This document shows, piece after piece, positions 1 to 11,251 of a stretch of DNA of 64,000 nt. Made by a program: the position numbers and the translations under genes. Positions within the stretch are counted from its first letter, which is position 1. Every line of letters starts with the position of its first letter. The stretch covers positions 25,405,501 to 25,469,500 of the forward strand of contig JALMGJ010000011.1 in the NCBI GenBank assembly GCA_023362775.1, read 5' to 3'. The stretch comes from Charina bottae. Its lineage: Eukaryota; Chordata; Lepidosauria; Squamata; Charinaidae. The notes under the pieces were generated by a model, which ran no database searches, had not been told where the DNA came from, and was given only the letters and a program-made list of their open reading frames with translations.

Positions 1-80
1 TGGACTATTTCACACACAGACACATACACTGCTTGTTTTTGGATAAATAGAAGTCATGATATAAAAATACAAATACATAC

Positions 81-120
81 CTATATACATACATACATAC
101 ATACATACATACATACATAC
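81..120. repeat. (ACAT)n microsatellite
   Basis: About nine tandem copies of a tetranucleotide lie in what would be intron 5 of V2R gene A. The flanking bases resemble the sequence next to exon 5 of gene C near 56640-56760. Confidence 0.8.
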
Positions 121-232
121 TGGAAAGTTGCTATTACTGAAAAAAAGTATCAGACAAACAAAATCTTATTGCCATATTCCTTTAGACTGCCATTGTTTTC
201 TTTGATATATCCAAAATATCCACATTTCTTAC

Positions 233-353
233 CCTCCTTCTCTGAAATCTTCCCATCTGGGCATGGGATACAGTCATAGCAGCAAAAGGGCTTCCCTTCC
301 TTCCCTTTCTTGCTGGAACCAGGACGGCAACTCTCACTACATACTGAAAGAGG
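233..353 (-). CDS. V2R gene A, exon 5 (cysteine-rich NCD3G linker)
   Basis: This 121-bp exon encodes the cysteine-rich segment that couples the Venus-flytrap ligand domain of a V2R pheromone receptor to its membrane domain. The translation starts PLSVCSESCRPG and holds FCCYDCIPCPDGKISEKE, the conserved cysteine spacing of the NCD3G domain. It is bounded by an AG acceptor (ctgagac read on the minus strand) and a GTAAG donor, and ends with one extra base, so the next exon must start in phase 1. It has the same length as the exon 5 copies at 39072, 43626 and 56876. The 7TM exon that should follow lies beyond the left edge, so gene A is incomplete here. I see no disruption. Confidence 0.9.
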
Positions 354-2049
354 CTGAGACTATTTTAAGTATGAAAGAAGACAGTGGCATTCATGAGTAT
401 AATGATCTTGCATTTCTTCAGAAACTCTTTTTTCTAAAGTGTGACTGGGCCCCACAGGGTGTGCTCAGTTTGTTAATATATGTTTCTATTTTTATTTACT
501 GAAATAAATAAACACAGAATATTATCATGTTGTGACAGATACATTCCTACTTCAGGGAGGTTTACCCATTTGTAAAATCATAGATATTTGATAAAGGAAA
601 ATAAAGCAAAAACTTAAACTAATTTATATGTTCCATCTCAAATCTATAATATTAATAATAGTAACAACAACAATAATAGAACTACAGGGGTCAGTTCCTT
701 TTGCTAGGCAACTGTGGGAAAGAACTTTAATATGACCTCAAAGATGTAATATTTGGGCAATCAATGAAAATACTAAAATTATGAAATGCTTTTATGTGTC
801 AAATCTATTGATTCATGGTTTCCAAAAACATATGTATGAAATGTAAAGCAAAGTTTAAAGAATCAAGTATTATTGCACAACATGGATCAAAGGCCCTTCT
901 TACAAAGAAAAAGATATTTACAGACATCCAATTGGAGTCATCATCGTTATCGTTGTCTTCATAACCAAAAATTTGAAATTCGAAAATATAAAAAATATGC
1001 AATAGAAGAGCAAGTCAACCTAAATAGCCATTTGGATGCACTCCTCATGAACATTCTCAACACTTGATTCAACATAATGAAACATCTACAATTGTCTGAA
1101 TATCCACAAGAGCTTAGAGAAAAAGGGCTTTGGGATACAATAAAATAAATTGTAAGACAAAGATTACCTCCTTTGAATTCTACTCAGATAAAACATTTAA
1201 ATGAAATTTGTTTTGATGGAAAAATGATTACCCAATCATTTTTTACAAAGATTATCAAAGAATCAGCTCATGTATAGCCTTGAAACTGTAATAACAACAG
1301 AACTGAACTATAAATGAGAAGCAAGCACAACTAAAAATTAGGTGTCAAAGTGGAAAATTAGATGGGAAAATAAAATAAAAGAATTTCAATGTATATATTT
1401 ATAGCAACAGAATTTGCAAAATTAGAAAATACAAACAAGTTTGCAAAAGCAATTAAATCGACAGGAGAAATCATGGAAGAATGAAAACAGAGAGAAATGC
1501 AACTTCTAAAAAAGTTGAAAGACTTGAAAGTAGGAGCAAGCAGGAGCAAGCTATTCCAGCAAAAGAGGGAATATTAAATAAATCAACATTTTAAAAGCTT
1601 AACTGAAAATGTAAAACCAAAAGAGTTCCCCAAAAAATAAGGAAAAATCCTGACATTTTGGAAAAGAAAACATTTGGGATAATCAGAAAAAGCACAGTCA
1701 AAAGGTGAGGTGGATACCTGATATAAAAGGACAATATGATTAGATTTGAAAGACAAGCATTTCTCAACAATGTTTGAAAATAGTTAGAATTAAACATTTA
1801 GAATTAATAAGAAAAATATAAAATTTTAAATAATGGAAAACTATACAAATGGCAAGCACTGAAGAACTTGGAGAAGTAAATCAGCAGAGGAATTTTTCTA
1901 GGAAACTGTTTCCATTGCTTTTAAATACAGCTGGGATATTTTGAATAAAATACTATCACGCTATGAATAATAGAAGCAAAAGACAAAGGATTCCCATTTG
2001 TTCTACAAGGATGATTCGAAACTATAGGCAAAATAGTTTCAGTTTCAAT
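354..2049. other. Intron 4 of gene A, 5'-of-window part, no gene seen
   Basis: AT-rich intronic DNA. Positions of about 510-700 align with 63525-63690, the matching intron of gene C, which supports A and C as paralogues. Between about 700 and 2040 I recognise no gene or named repeat; the short ORFs have no recognisable similarity. Confidence 0.6.
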
Positions 2050-2232
2050 AGAGCCAGTTTGGTCTAGTGGTAAAGGTGCTGGGCCAGAAATCAGGAGTCT
2101 GTGAGTTCTAGTCTCACCATAGGCATGAGAGCCGGCTGGGTGACCTTGGGCCAGTCCCTCTCTCTCAGAAGGAGGAAGGATTATTAGGTATGTTTGCCGC
2201 CATGAATTATTTATAAATTAATAAAGGTGGGA

Positions 2233-2263
<31 letters not shown>

Positions 2264-2267
2264 AAAT
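2050..2267 (+). mobile_element. Sauria-type SINE (tRNA-derived)
   Basis: The element opens with a tRNA-like head (GAGCCAGTTTGGTCTAGTGG, an A-box region), followed by the hallmark ctgggtgaccttgggccagt. It ends with a ggtgggataaaa motif and an (AAAT)n tail. This order is that of the Sauria/Squam1 SINEs of lizards and snakes, whose 3' end resembles Bov-B and which are thought to be moved by Bov-B proteins. Nearly full length, plus orientation; no clear target-site duplication was found. Confidence 0.8.
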
Positions 2268-2329
2268 CATCTAAAGCACAGCAATCATGTTAAGATACAA
2301 TTCAAATCTTTAATGATAAAATGAAAATT

Positions 2330-2741
2330 TCGATTGAACATGTAGACGTCACTGACAATAAGAAAGGGAAAAATTGGGTACTCATAAATGAACTACAGAA
2401 TGGTGCCAAAATCAAAGCATTGACAATGAAAGAAAGATGAAAGTTTTTGTGTATTTTAGAAGCAAATAATATTTTGCATACCCAAGTGAAAAACAATTCA
2501 GCTGGAAATATGTAAAAAAGGATAGAAAAGTTGTAAAATCAGATCTGAAGGGTGGCAATACAACCAGAGCCATGAGTATTTGGACTGTCCTTGTAATGAG
2601 CTACAGAACAGGTATTGATGACTAGATACATGTTGAAATGGGGGATTTAAATCACAGGAACCCAAACCCATACATTCATCATACATTACACCCAAACCAT
2701 GGCAGAGATCAATTGCATTTACTGAGGAAAAATTATATATA

Positions 2742-2819
<78 letters not shown>

Positions 2820-3240
2820 TTTTTTATCCCACCGTTATTATTTTTATAATTAACGCAAGGCGGCGAACATATCCAATACTCCAAGAGAAGCAAATGGTGC
2901 AAAATGAAAACTGAGGCTCAATTAATTGCATAAAACAAGCAAAGAAAAGAATACCAATAATGGTCTACAAGGAAAATATTTTGAATATGACAGAATCCAA
3001 TGTCGCATACAAAACAGAAGAGTTATAGCAGTTCATAAAAAAATATGAGAATTTGAACTTCTGCCTGGTCAATACCTGATTGTTAGATGTTTTTAAAAAG
3101 ATAAATGAACAAAGCAATAAAAGAAACAACAGCAAACTTCAGTTAGTCAAAGAGAAAATGGGAAATGTTTTGTCACCCAATAAGCAGTGAAGCAATTTTG
3201 CCAGACAGATTATAGAACAAGAGAATGTGGTGGGGAAAAA
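2330..3240 (+). pseudogene. Decayed non-LTR retrotransposon C-terminal region (R4/Dong-like?)
   Basis: Broken reading frames give stretches such as GKNWVLINELQNGAKI, KSDLKGGNTTRAMSIWTVLV and HHTLHPNHGRDQLHL. These echo the region after the reverse transcriptase in some non-LTR elements, where a conserved order of a GGNT..AI.TWA segment and an ALHP..DVDRLY segment is seen. The frame is interrupted by stops, and a SINE tail (2743-2881) is inserted. The family name is a guess from remembered pattern; the call of an old LINE relic is more secure than its clade. Confidence 0.4.
2743..2881 (-). mobile_element. Truncated Sauria-type SINE 3' end with expanded tail
   Basis: Read on the minus strand, the sequence gives a SINE 3' end (gccgcc, attat, ggtgggata) running into a tail of (AAAT)n that changes to (AAGT)n. 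The tail occupies 2743-2820 on the plus strand as (ACTT)n then (ATTT)n. Only the last 60 bp or so of the SINE body remains. Confidence 0.65.
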
Positions 3241-3241
3241 T

Positions 3242-3380
3242 GATATAGCGGAATTTATTTAAAGGGTATGGATTTTGTCCCAAAGTATAGGTATGACCAA
3301 TAAAGGTAAAAGGTTCCTTTATTGGTCATACCTATACTTTGGGACAAAATCCATACCCTTTAAATAAATTCCGGTATATC
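3242..3380. repeat. Near-perfect 65-bp inverted repeat (hairpin)
   Basis: Positions 3242-3306 and 3316-3380 are reverse complements with one mismatch (64 of 65), separated by a 9-nt loop at 3307-3315. The arms have no coding sense and do not resemble the TIRs elsewhere in the window. No target-site duplication is evident. Such a perfect fold-back may be a young foldback MITE, a replication template-switch product or an assembly artefact. Confidence 0.85.
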
Positions 3381-3623
3381 ATAGGAATAAATTGAACAAA
3401 ACAACAATTCCCCCCCCCCCCGGATAATTAGGACCTGTAAGAATACAATTAAGACCTGAAAAAGGAATTATTCAACTTCATCACACTCAGCTTACATATA
3501 GTTCTGCAGAGAACATAGCAGAGAGAATGCATAACATGGATAAAATGGTAAGAACCTGGTGAAAAGCTATGGCAAATATTGAAACCCACATATTTTCAGC
3601 ACTGGCTGGATTCTGGATCCTAC

Positions 3624-3851
3624 CTGATTAAACCAACTGTGCCAGTTTATGGTACTGTCATTGATGGTGAGCATTTGGTCTGTAGGAACTCCAGGATCTA
3701 CCTTCCCAACTTTCACTCTAACAAAGGACTGGTTTGAAGAAAAAACCCAGTTCATCACATCCAGACCCACGACTAACTCTCCATTGTGGTCAAGAGAAAC
3801 CTGGTCGCTGGCACTATTATTAAATGAGAGACCTTTGAGAAACCGATGCAG
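3624..3851 (-). CDS. V2R gene A, exon 4 (Venus-flytrap C-terminal part)
   Basis: This 228-bp exon (76 codons, phase 0 at both ends) encodes the end of the ligand-binding domain. The translation reads LHRFLKGLSFNNSASDQVSL, then GLDVMNWVFSSNQSFVRVKVG and NWHSWFNQ. The acceptor (ccattccag) and donor (gtagga) are both present. It has the same length as the intact gene B exon at 42755-42982, and FNN and NWH.WFNQ are shared between the copies. Flanking introns contain only repeats. No stops or frameshifts are seen. Confidence 0.9.
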
Positions 3852-4087
3852 CTGGAATGGAAAAAGAAGGGGGGACAGATTAGAAAGAATGGGGCTGGAT
3901 AATTTGTAATCTATGAATCACAGTGGCATGAATGAAAGGTACAAACTTGTGTTATTACAGAAGATGGGAAGATGAAAAGGGAAAGAGCTTGTAAAGAGTT
4001 TGTAATGGCCATTCACTATAAAGATTGGGGCTATATCTTGTTTGCATTAAAATAATGCCCACCCTGTAGGGTTATTGGGCCCTTTAC

Positions 4088-4948
4088 CTGCCATGAAGCT
4101 TGCTTCTGAAGCTTCAGTCCAACTCTCCCTGCATTTCCTCTGGGTCTGCATTTAGATGAGAACATGGCATGTAAAGCATTGGCCACAGCATAGACACAAT
4201 TATAGATGCTGTAGCTGTGACCAGTCATGCTCATTTCAAATAAACTTCCAGGAAGATTTTCCATTTTCTCTCTCCCGGTGCAGATATCGCCATCTACGTC
4301 ATCCGAATCTGACACATGAAATACACAACGGAAGGCCTGTTGCCAGAAATCTCTGATAAATCCATCTTCGTCTGTGCTGAAAGGATTTCTACATTCAACA
4401 AATGATTTGAACCCTGCTGGATTGTTGGCATGAACTGTGAAGGACAGAGCACCATGGATTATATGTGTGTCCCAATCCCTTTGACGGGCAATTGCAATAA
4501 TCTCTATTTGGGTTGTCAATATCCACACTTTACCTTTTGCCATATTTGTAATTTTGTCTTGGTTTGATAGATATGGTAACCATCTCAATAATACCATGGA
4601 ATAAGATTCTCCATAGAAAAGCACCACGTCAGCTTTACTATCCATGATTTTATCATGAATTTCGGCACCTTTCTGAAAAATAGCAGATATTTCACTGATA
4701 GAATGTGTATACAAAACTTTTTCTATGAAGTCAAAGCAGATGCCATGTTTGGAAAAGAGTGGAATTATCATATTCAAAAATCTTTCTCCACTAGCATTAT
4801 CCATGACACCAACCCCAATCCATGTCCATCTGAAGTGGAGAAGTAAAGATAGAATCCCTTCATACTGAAGTTCTTCACTTGGGGTCATCTGAAAGAAGGA
4901 AAGGCCAGGGGTTTTATAATTCATCACTGGAGCAGAGCCATAAATGAG
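4088..4948 (-). CDS. V2R gene A, exon 3 (main ligand-binding exon)
   Basis: This is the 861-bp exon (287 codons, phase 0) that supplies most of the Venus-flytrap bilobed domain of a V2R. It starts LIYGSAPVMNYKTPG after a tctcctcag acceptor and ends ..ASWQ before gtaaag. Family landmarks are LLHFRWTWIGVGVMDN near its start, FWQQAFRCVF, C.GRE (ICTGREKMENLP) and GHSYSIYNCVYAVANALHAM near its end. It is intact and the same size as both exon 3 copies of gene B, from which it differs at many residues (for example FDFIEKVLYTHS against FTLTERIA), as expected for the variable ligand pocket. Confidence 0.93.
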
Positions 4949-5215
4949 CTGAGGAGAGAATGAGAACAGAGAGATTGTAACTGTCACACTGAATTATTCT
5001 TTTCCAACATTCAAGGTTCTTCACATGTTAAATAAAAGGTCTTACAAGAACACCACATCATATCATTCAACTGTATTACGTGGTAGCTTTGAGTGAAGTT
5101 ATTAGTTTCTGCCTTGAGGTCTCTTCATTATGTTAAGATTTAGGGAGTAATGTCCTATTTTTTTTTTAAAAAAATGCTTCTAACAATGACATGTGTTGAA
5201 AGGAAAACATTTCCT
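4949..5215. other. Intron 2 of gene A, unannotated part
   Basis: AT-rich intron sequence next to exon 3. It carries the pyrimidine-rich acceptor tract just right of 4948. I see no repeat or gene in the rest. Confidence 0.5.
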
Positions 5216-5516
5216 CCTTTCCTTTCCTTTCCTTTCCTTTCCTTTCCTTTCCTTTCCTTTCCTTTCCTTTCCTTTCCTTTCCTTTCCTTTCCTTTCCTTT
5301 CCTTTGCTTTGCTTTGCTTTGCTTTGCTTTGCTTTGCTTTGCTTTGCTTTGCTTTGCTTTGCTTTGCTTTGCTTTGCTTTCATTTCCTCTCCTCTCCTCT
5401 CCTCTCCTCTCCTCTCCTCTCCTCTCCTCTCCTCTCCTCTCCCCTCCCCTCCCCTCCCCTCCCCTCCCCTCCCCTCCTCTCCTCTCCTCTCCTCTCCTCT
5501 CCTCTCCTCTCCTCTC
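5216..5516. repeat. Pentanucleotide satellite with stepwise motif changes
   Basis: A 300-bp pure pyrimidine-rich array changes unit in blocks: (CCTTT)n to about 5304, (GCTTT)n to about 5380, (CTCCT)n to about 5440, (CCCCT)n to about 5475, then (CTCCT)n again. All units are five bases and in register, so each block is a point-mutated and re-expanded form of its neighbour. The long ORFs through it (FPFLS, ALLCF) are artefacts of the repeat. Confidence 0.9.
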
Positions 5517-5538
5517 TGTCTCTTAATATGAATTCATG

Positions 5539-6610
5539 TATTGTCGAAGGGTTTCACGGCCGGAGTTCAATGGCTGTTGTGGGTCTTCCGGGCTGTGTGG
5601 CCGTGTTCTGCAAGTTGTGGTTCCTAACGTTTCGCCAGCATCTGTGGCCAGCATCTTCAGAGGGCAGGAGCACAGATAGAAGCAAAATCTCTGTGCCCAG
5701 GTAGAGTGGGAATGTTCTATTTATAGAGCTAAATTATAGGAGATTAGGTGGGGTTTTTTGTTGTGTTGAAATGTTAACGAGTGGCTGATGAGCGTGATTA
5801 GCATGTTCATTGTGAGAAGTATTCCTATGTCCTGGTGGTTGGACTGAGTTCGTTGACCTTTTGCAGGCTGTGTTTTTCAGGACTGGTAGCCAGGTTTTGC
5901 TAATTTTTAAACTTTCTTCTTTTTTATTGTAACTGTGCTGGTGTTTGTGAATTTCAATGGCTTCTCTGTATAATCTGGTGTAGTGGCTTTTGGTGTTGTC
6001 CAGTATTTCTGTGTTTTCAAATAGGATTTTGTGTCCCGTTTGCTTGAGAGCATGTTCAGCTACTGAAGATTTTTCCGGTTGCTGTAGTCTGCAGTGTCTT
6101 TCATGTTCTTTTATCCTGGTGTGAATGCTTCGTTTTGTGGTTCCGATGTATACTTGTCCAAAAAAATCCTATTTGAAAACACAGAAATACTGGACAACAC
6201 CAAAAGCCACTACACCAGATTATACAGAGAATTATACACCAGCACAGTTACAATAAAAAAGAAGAAAGTTTAAAAATTAGCAAAAACCTGGCTACCAGTC
6301 CTGAAAAACACAGCCTGCAAAAGGTCAACGAACTCAGTCCAACCACCAGGACATGGGAATACTTCTCACAATGAACATGCTAATCACGCTCATCAGCCAC
6401 TCGTTAACATTTCAACACAACAAAAAACCCCACCTAATCTCCTATAATTTAGCTCTATAAATAGAACATTCCCACTCTACCTGGGCACAGAGATTTTGCT
6501 TCTATCTGTGCTCCTGCCCTCTGAAGATGCTGGCCACAGATGCTGGCGAAACGTTAGGATCCACAACTTCCAGAACACGGCCACACAGCCCGGTAGACCC
6601 ACAACAGCCA
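5539..6610. mobile_element. Inverted pair of 3'-end fragments of a Penelope-like element
   Basis: Positions 5539 to about 6160 are a minus-strand copy of the PLE 3' end (terminal repeat plus the end of the GIY-YIG region), matching 18770-19398. Positions 6161-6610 repeat about 450 bp of the same region on the plus strand. The two arms face each other across about 130 bp present only in the first. The whole is flanked by an 11-bp target duplication, ATGAATTCATG, at 5528-5538 and 6611-6621, so it appears to be one insertion. The plus arm has a short deletion near 6226 relative to the minus arm. PLEs are known to leave truncated copies with inverted partial repeats. Confidence 0.85.
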
Positions 6611-6734
6611 ATGAATTCATGACTTTCAATTTCATATTCTTTTCCATTTTGCTTTCACTCAAAAAACCTTTAGATTTGTTCTCTCCATTCAGGAGACTTT
6701 TCTGAAATGAATACTCTCACAGTGGTCTTCCCAT

Positions 6735-7263
6735 CATTTTTTTTTATTTTATTTTATCTTATTTATACCCCGCCTATCCCCTCCCTACTGGAGGGCTCTA
6801 GGCGGCTTACAACATCAGTATACATTAATTTATACATCATCAAGTTATACATCATATATCATATAGTTTATACCCGCGTGACAGGGAGAGAGGAAGGGAA
6901 CCGGCTCTTCTGCTGAAGGCATTGGACTGCAAGTCCCAGAATGCCTCGCTCCGCGCCGGCTGCTGACGTCCAGGAAGCTGGTGTCTCCGGATCCGTCGTC
7001 CTCCATCGTCCTCCGCCGACATCGGTGCACTTCCAGGTCTTTTTGGAATCGAGGACGACTCTCCGCTGGACGCCCGCAAATTGCCCCACGTGAGTGGTAC
7101 CCATTAATCTACTTGCTATATTAGCTTTCAAATCGCTGGGTTGGCAGAGAGCTAGGGCAAGTGACGAGAGCTCACCTCGTCACGCGGTTTCGAACTGCCA
7201 ACTGCCTTATGGTCGGCAGTCTAACGGCTCAGCGGTTTAACCCAGTGAGCCACCGCGCCCCTA
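6735..7263 (-). mobile_element. tRNA-derived SINE (composite, about 0.5 kb)
   Basis: On the minus strand the element begins GGGGCGCGGTGGCTCACTGG, a tRNA-like A-box head, with a B-box-like GCAGTTCGAAACC further on. It ends in a Bov-B-type tail (gtaagccgcctagagccctc, ggcggggtataaata) with (AAAAT)n. The GC-rich middle (6890-7080) is unlike the standard Sauria-type SINE body, so this is either a different squamate SINE family or a composite. Small ORFs across the middle are not credible genes. Confidence 0.65.
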
Positions 7264-7899
7264 TCATGAAAAGAACAGAGACAATATTAATTACGAATGT
7301 TTCTTTATATCTTGCTTGATATAATCAAGTCAAGTACCTTCTCTTGTGACATAAGGTATGAAAAGTCTTTATTGAATGGAAAGAACCTTAGCTATGTTGA
7401 TGTGAGAAAAAAGGGAATGAAAGTTCAGAAAGCATGATGTCATCTGCTGATCAAAGGAAGATGGAATAGTAGTGGAGAATGTCAGAGAATTTTCTATTCA
7501 CAGTAGCTTTCGTAGAACTATCTTTATTTTTCATTCAGAAATTAAGGTGAAATTTTTGAAATCAGACTACACTGAGATTGATATACTTAACCTGGATAAA
7601 TTATTGTCAAAACATTTCTCCAAAAGGGATGTAAGGAAGAACATTCCTATAATGTATGAGTTGAAGTTCTTCCAATGCCAACACAAATAATCATTATTCC
7701 ATCCTTTACAAAACATGCCAGATTGTGTCCAGTAGACATGAAAAACAATCTTTTGATGGATTAATATCAACTTTAGCACACAGGATATAATGTAGCATTA
7801 TTCAAAACATGACTCAGTTGAAAAGAACTGGAGTGAACTTTTAGATACTTAAATCCCTAAATATTTAATAAAATGAGTAGAGACCACAAATCCTGGCTG
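7264..7899. other. Intron 2 of gene A, no gene seen
   Basis: AT-rich intronic sequence. I recognise no repeat family and no coding sequence here. Confidence 0.4.
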
Positions 7900-10255
7900 T
7901 GTACATCATTCTGGTGAGACATCCAACCCTAAAGGAAGTAAACTTGATTTACCCCAATTAATCTTATATTCGGAATGTGAGCCATATGACTGATTTTTAC
8001 TCATTATTGCTGGTAATATATTATTAGTATAAAGAATGCCTTGTATTCAAAAGAGCCAACTTTAGCCCACTTATATCAGAAGATGATTTAATTTGTATTG
8101 TTAATGTTTCTAAGACTAAATTAAAAAGTAAAGGAGATAATGGGCATCCTTGCCGAGTACCACTTTGCAATTCAATGGGTTCAGAGATCATGTGATTTGC
8201 AATAATCTAAGCAATAAGTGAAGAATAATATATTGATATCTATCTAACAAAGTATGCAGGGAATCCATAGCTAATCATGACCCATTTCAAGGCATCAATA
8301 TGAACTGTACCTAACACCTGTGGAGTTTACAGTATATTCTTTTCTCTTATTGTTAACAAATGAACAAGGAAGTGTATATTATCTGAACTTTGTCTAAATT
8401 GTAGAAAAATAGATTGAGATGGGTGAATAATATCTGTCAAAATTAATTGAAATCTTTTGCATTTTCAAGATAGTGGTTGAATTTCCAGTTGTAATAAAAA
8501 TTTTCTGTTAACCTAACGTCTATATATCTTACAAAAGTCGATAATTCCTGATAATACAGATAAAATTGTTGATTAATCTGTAAACTAACCATTGTTTTCT
8601 GACCCTTATCCAATAAAGATACCAGTTGATGTGCTAGTTACAGACCTATGGCATTATTTGGCTGCCTTTTTTATTTAGTTGATGTGCTAATAGCCTTTTT
8701 GTCAGATTCCCAATATTTCATTTTAAGTTTCTTTAAGCTAAAATTGACCTGATCTCAATAAAATTCACACAAACCAGCCATAGCCTGTAAATTATTATAA
8801 TTTGACCCTAAAGTATTATTAGCATATATATATTATAAGGTATATATAAAAGTATTATTAGCAAATATATATATATATATTTGTCACTTCCTGGCAAATA
8901 GAAGGGGAAGAAATGGAAGCAGTGACAGATTTTATTTTCTTGAGCTCCAAGATCACCGCAGACGGTGACTGCAGCCATGAAATTAAAAGACGCTTGCTCC
9001 TTGGGAGGAAAGCTATGGTAAACCTAGACAGCATATTAAAAAGCAGAGACATCACCTTGCCGACAAAGGTCCGTATAGTTAAAGCTAAGGTTTTTCCAGT
9101 AGTAATGTATGGCTGTGAGAGTTGGACCATAAGGAAGGCTGAGCGCCAAAGAATTGATGCTTTCGAACTGTGGTGCTGGAGAAGACTCTTGAGAGTCCGT
9201 TGGACTGCAAGGAGGTCAAACCAGTCAATCCTAAAGGAAATCAACCCTGACTTCTCATGCTGGGAAAGACTGAAGGCAAAAGGAGAAGGGGACGGCAGAG
9301 GATGGGATGGTTAGATAGCATCACCGATGTAATGAACATGAATCTGAGTAAACTCCGAGAGACAGTGGAGGACAGGAAGGCCTGGCGTGCTATGGCCCAT
9401 GAGGTCACGAAGAGTCGGACATGACTTAATGACTGAACAACAACAACGAGGGGGAAAAAAGTTTAATATCATATTCCAAATTGTTCTGATCCATCAATCT
9501 TTTTTTTTTCTTATAAGCAGAAGCATAAGAAATAATACCTCCCCTTATATAAGCTTTATATGAATCCCAAACCAGTACCTAATTGGTTGAATTCAGATTA
9601 AGTTAAAAAAGTCTTCTGTTTTTTAATATAATTCACAAAATCTTCTTGTTGCAGCTAAGTATTTATTTAAGACCTTAAGTTCTTGAAAAAAAGCATCCTC
9701 AATATTAAGTACTAATGTCACTGGAAAATGATCAGAAATAACTATAGACTGTATATCAGAGTCTGTAACACAACATAGTACTAAAGAATAAACCAAAAAA
9801 CAATCTCTCATAGAACAAACTTTATGAGCGCGTGAAAAAAAATGTATATATTATGTCAGTTAGATGTTGATAGTGCCATATGTAATCTACCAACTGAAAA
9901 TCTTTAATATAAGCTTGTAAACCCTTTTTATTATAATTTTATTTATATATGAACTTTTTGGGCAAAATGTTTCTATCCCTATTAAATCTAGAACTAAATT
10001 AAAGTCTCCACCAATTCTTAAGTGATCATATGCAACATTAAATGATGTTGACATATAATTGTAAACATCCTCAGGAATTCTTGCTGTAGGGCCATAAAAA
10101 TTAACCAGCCCAATGTACACATTCATTAAACCCAAGATAATACTGCATAGTCACCTTTTGGATCAATAACCTGCAGTCCCACAGTTACTGCAAAGATTTC
10201 TTAATTAATACTATTACACCAGCTCTGTTGGTACTGATTTTTAACAAGTTGAAGA
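7900..10255 (-). pseudogene. Old L1-type LINE ORF2 relic, split by a Bov-B insertion
   Basis: On the minus strand, 10250-9600 gives pieces of the apurinic endonuclease domain (NRAGVIVLI, LVNFYGP, IGGDFNLVLD, SDHFPVTL). Near 8165-8060 a reverse transcriptase block reads GTRQGCPLSPLLFNLVLETL, diagnostic of the L1 clade. The frame is broken many times. A plus-strand Bov-B 3' fragment (about 8890-9447) is inserted between the two parts. The relic lies in intron 2 of gene A. Confidence 0.7.
8890..9447 (+). mobile_element. Bov-B (RTE-clade) LINE, 5'-truncated
   Basis: Translation from 8913 (EAVTDFIFLSSKITADGDCS, SRDITLPTKVRIVKAKVFPV, YGCESWTIRKAER, LWCWRRLLRVRWTARRSNQS) matches the C-terminal part of the intact Bov-B ORF at 46990-50022. 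The 3' end is the Bov-B end (gtcacgaagagtcggacatg, then aacaacaac). The reading frame is lost after about 9310. It sits inside an older L1 relic. Confidence 0.85.
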
Positions 10256-10401
10256 ATATTCAGAAAAGGCACTGATGCTCTTCATGAAAATCCCATTCTT
10301 TATCTTTGATTCATAAGGGAATCTGGAAAATCCAGAGAGATGAAGAGAAAAAACTGAATTCCTGTAATTAGACATACCCTGAGGCTATACGTATATTCTA
10401 C

Positions 10402-10693
10402 CTGTGGAACCTTGTAGATATCCAAGATATTTGCAATGTCCATGGAGGTTTCGGAATCTAGTCCCCCAATCACGGCTGTCAGATGATTCTGAATGCCGCA
10501 GATGAAGTTGGGAACAAAGCTCTTCAGGTTGTAAAGCAGTAACATTGTGGCATGGTAGGTCTTCTGTGCACTGAAGTGGTTGTCATATATCTGGAAGCCC
10601 AAGGTGAGGTTGGGTAAGAGACGGGGGTTTTCATTGATCTCCTTCACTGCAAATACCAAGGCAAGGATGTGCTGGTAATTCTTAGGCACTATA
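10402..10693 (-). CDS. V2R gene A, exon 2 (Venus-flytrap N-terminal part)
   Basis: This 292-bp exon encodes the conserved start of the ligand domain, IVPKNYQHILALVFAVKEIN, followed by LLPNLTLGFQIYDNH, TYHATMLLLYN, ICGIQNHLTAVIGGLDSETS and ending YKVPQ. The acceptor (tttcattccag) leaves one base completing the last codon of exon 1. The donor is gtagaa. It is the same length as gene B exon 2 (27556-27847) and is intact. Intron 1, to its right, is only about 560 bp and holds nothing recognisable. Confidence 0.92.
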
Positions 10694-11251
10694 CTGGAAT
10701 GAAAGAAATAATTTATGTGAGATGGATAAACTTTTTTTTAGCGATCACTGTATTTCCCTCTTCCTGATCATTGCAATTTTTGAATTATTCTCTGCTATAT
10801 TTTTTTTACAACTGGCTCAATTATCTAAGGAAACTGGACAAATAAATAAATATTTCGAAGATATTTTTCACAGGTATCCTATGAAAAAGTTGTGAGCAAA
10901 TCAATAAGGAATCAATGAATATCTAAAGGGTTAAGGGCAGCACTGGATTATCCAGAAAAATTACAAAAGAACCTGATTTAAGTCTGAAGTCATGACCCTC
11001 CCCCCAAAAATGTCTGAAAGAAAGAAAAACAGAGAATATTGAAATACAATTAAAATAAATGGACAATTTTAAGATGGTTAGCATTCTCTGAACAAGTCTG
11101 ACACGTTCTTTCATCACAATTTGTAGAAGGAGCTGTTTATGAGTCTATTAACATGTTCCAAACTCTAAGGCAATTAGATGCATTCTTGCCCTTACTGCTC
11201 TACAACCAGTTAGTGCTTTAATAAAACATAGAATTAAAATAAAATCTTTAC

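Noticed and set aside
2050..2130. Possible tRNA gene from A-box and B-box-like sequence
   Set aside because: It continues into a SINE body and tail and cannot form a standard cloverleaf by eye.
5150..5704. ORFs of 112-184 codons rich in Phe, Leu, Ser and Pro
   Set aside because: They are translations of the pentanucleotide array and the PLE terminal repeat, with no real protein content.
6845..7131. Overlapping minus-strand ORFs in GC-rich DNA, initially considered a CpG island with a first exon
   Set aside because: The segment is bounded by a tRNA-like head and a Bov-B-like tail, so it is the body of a SINE.
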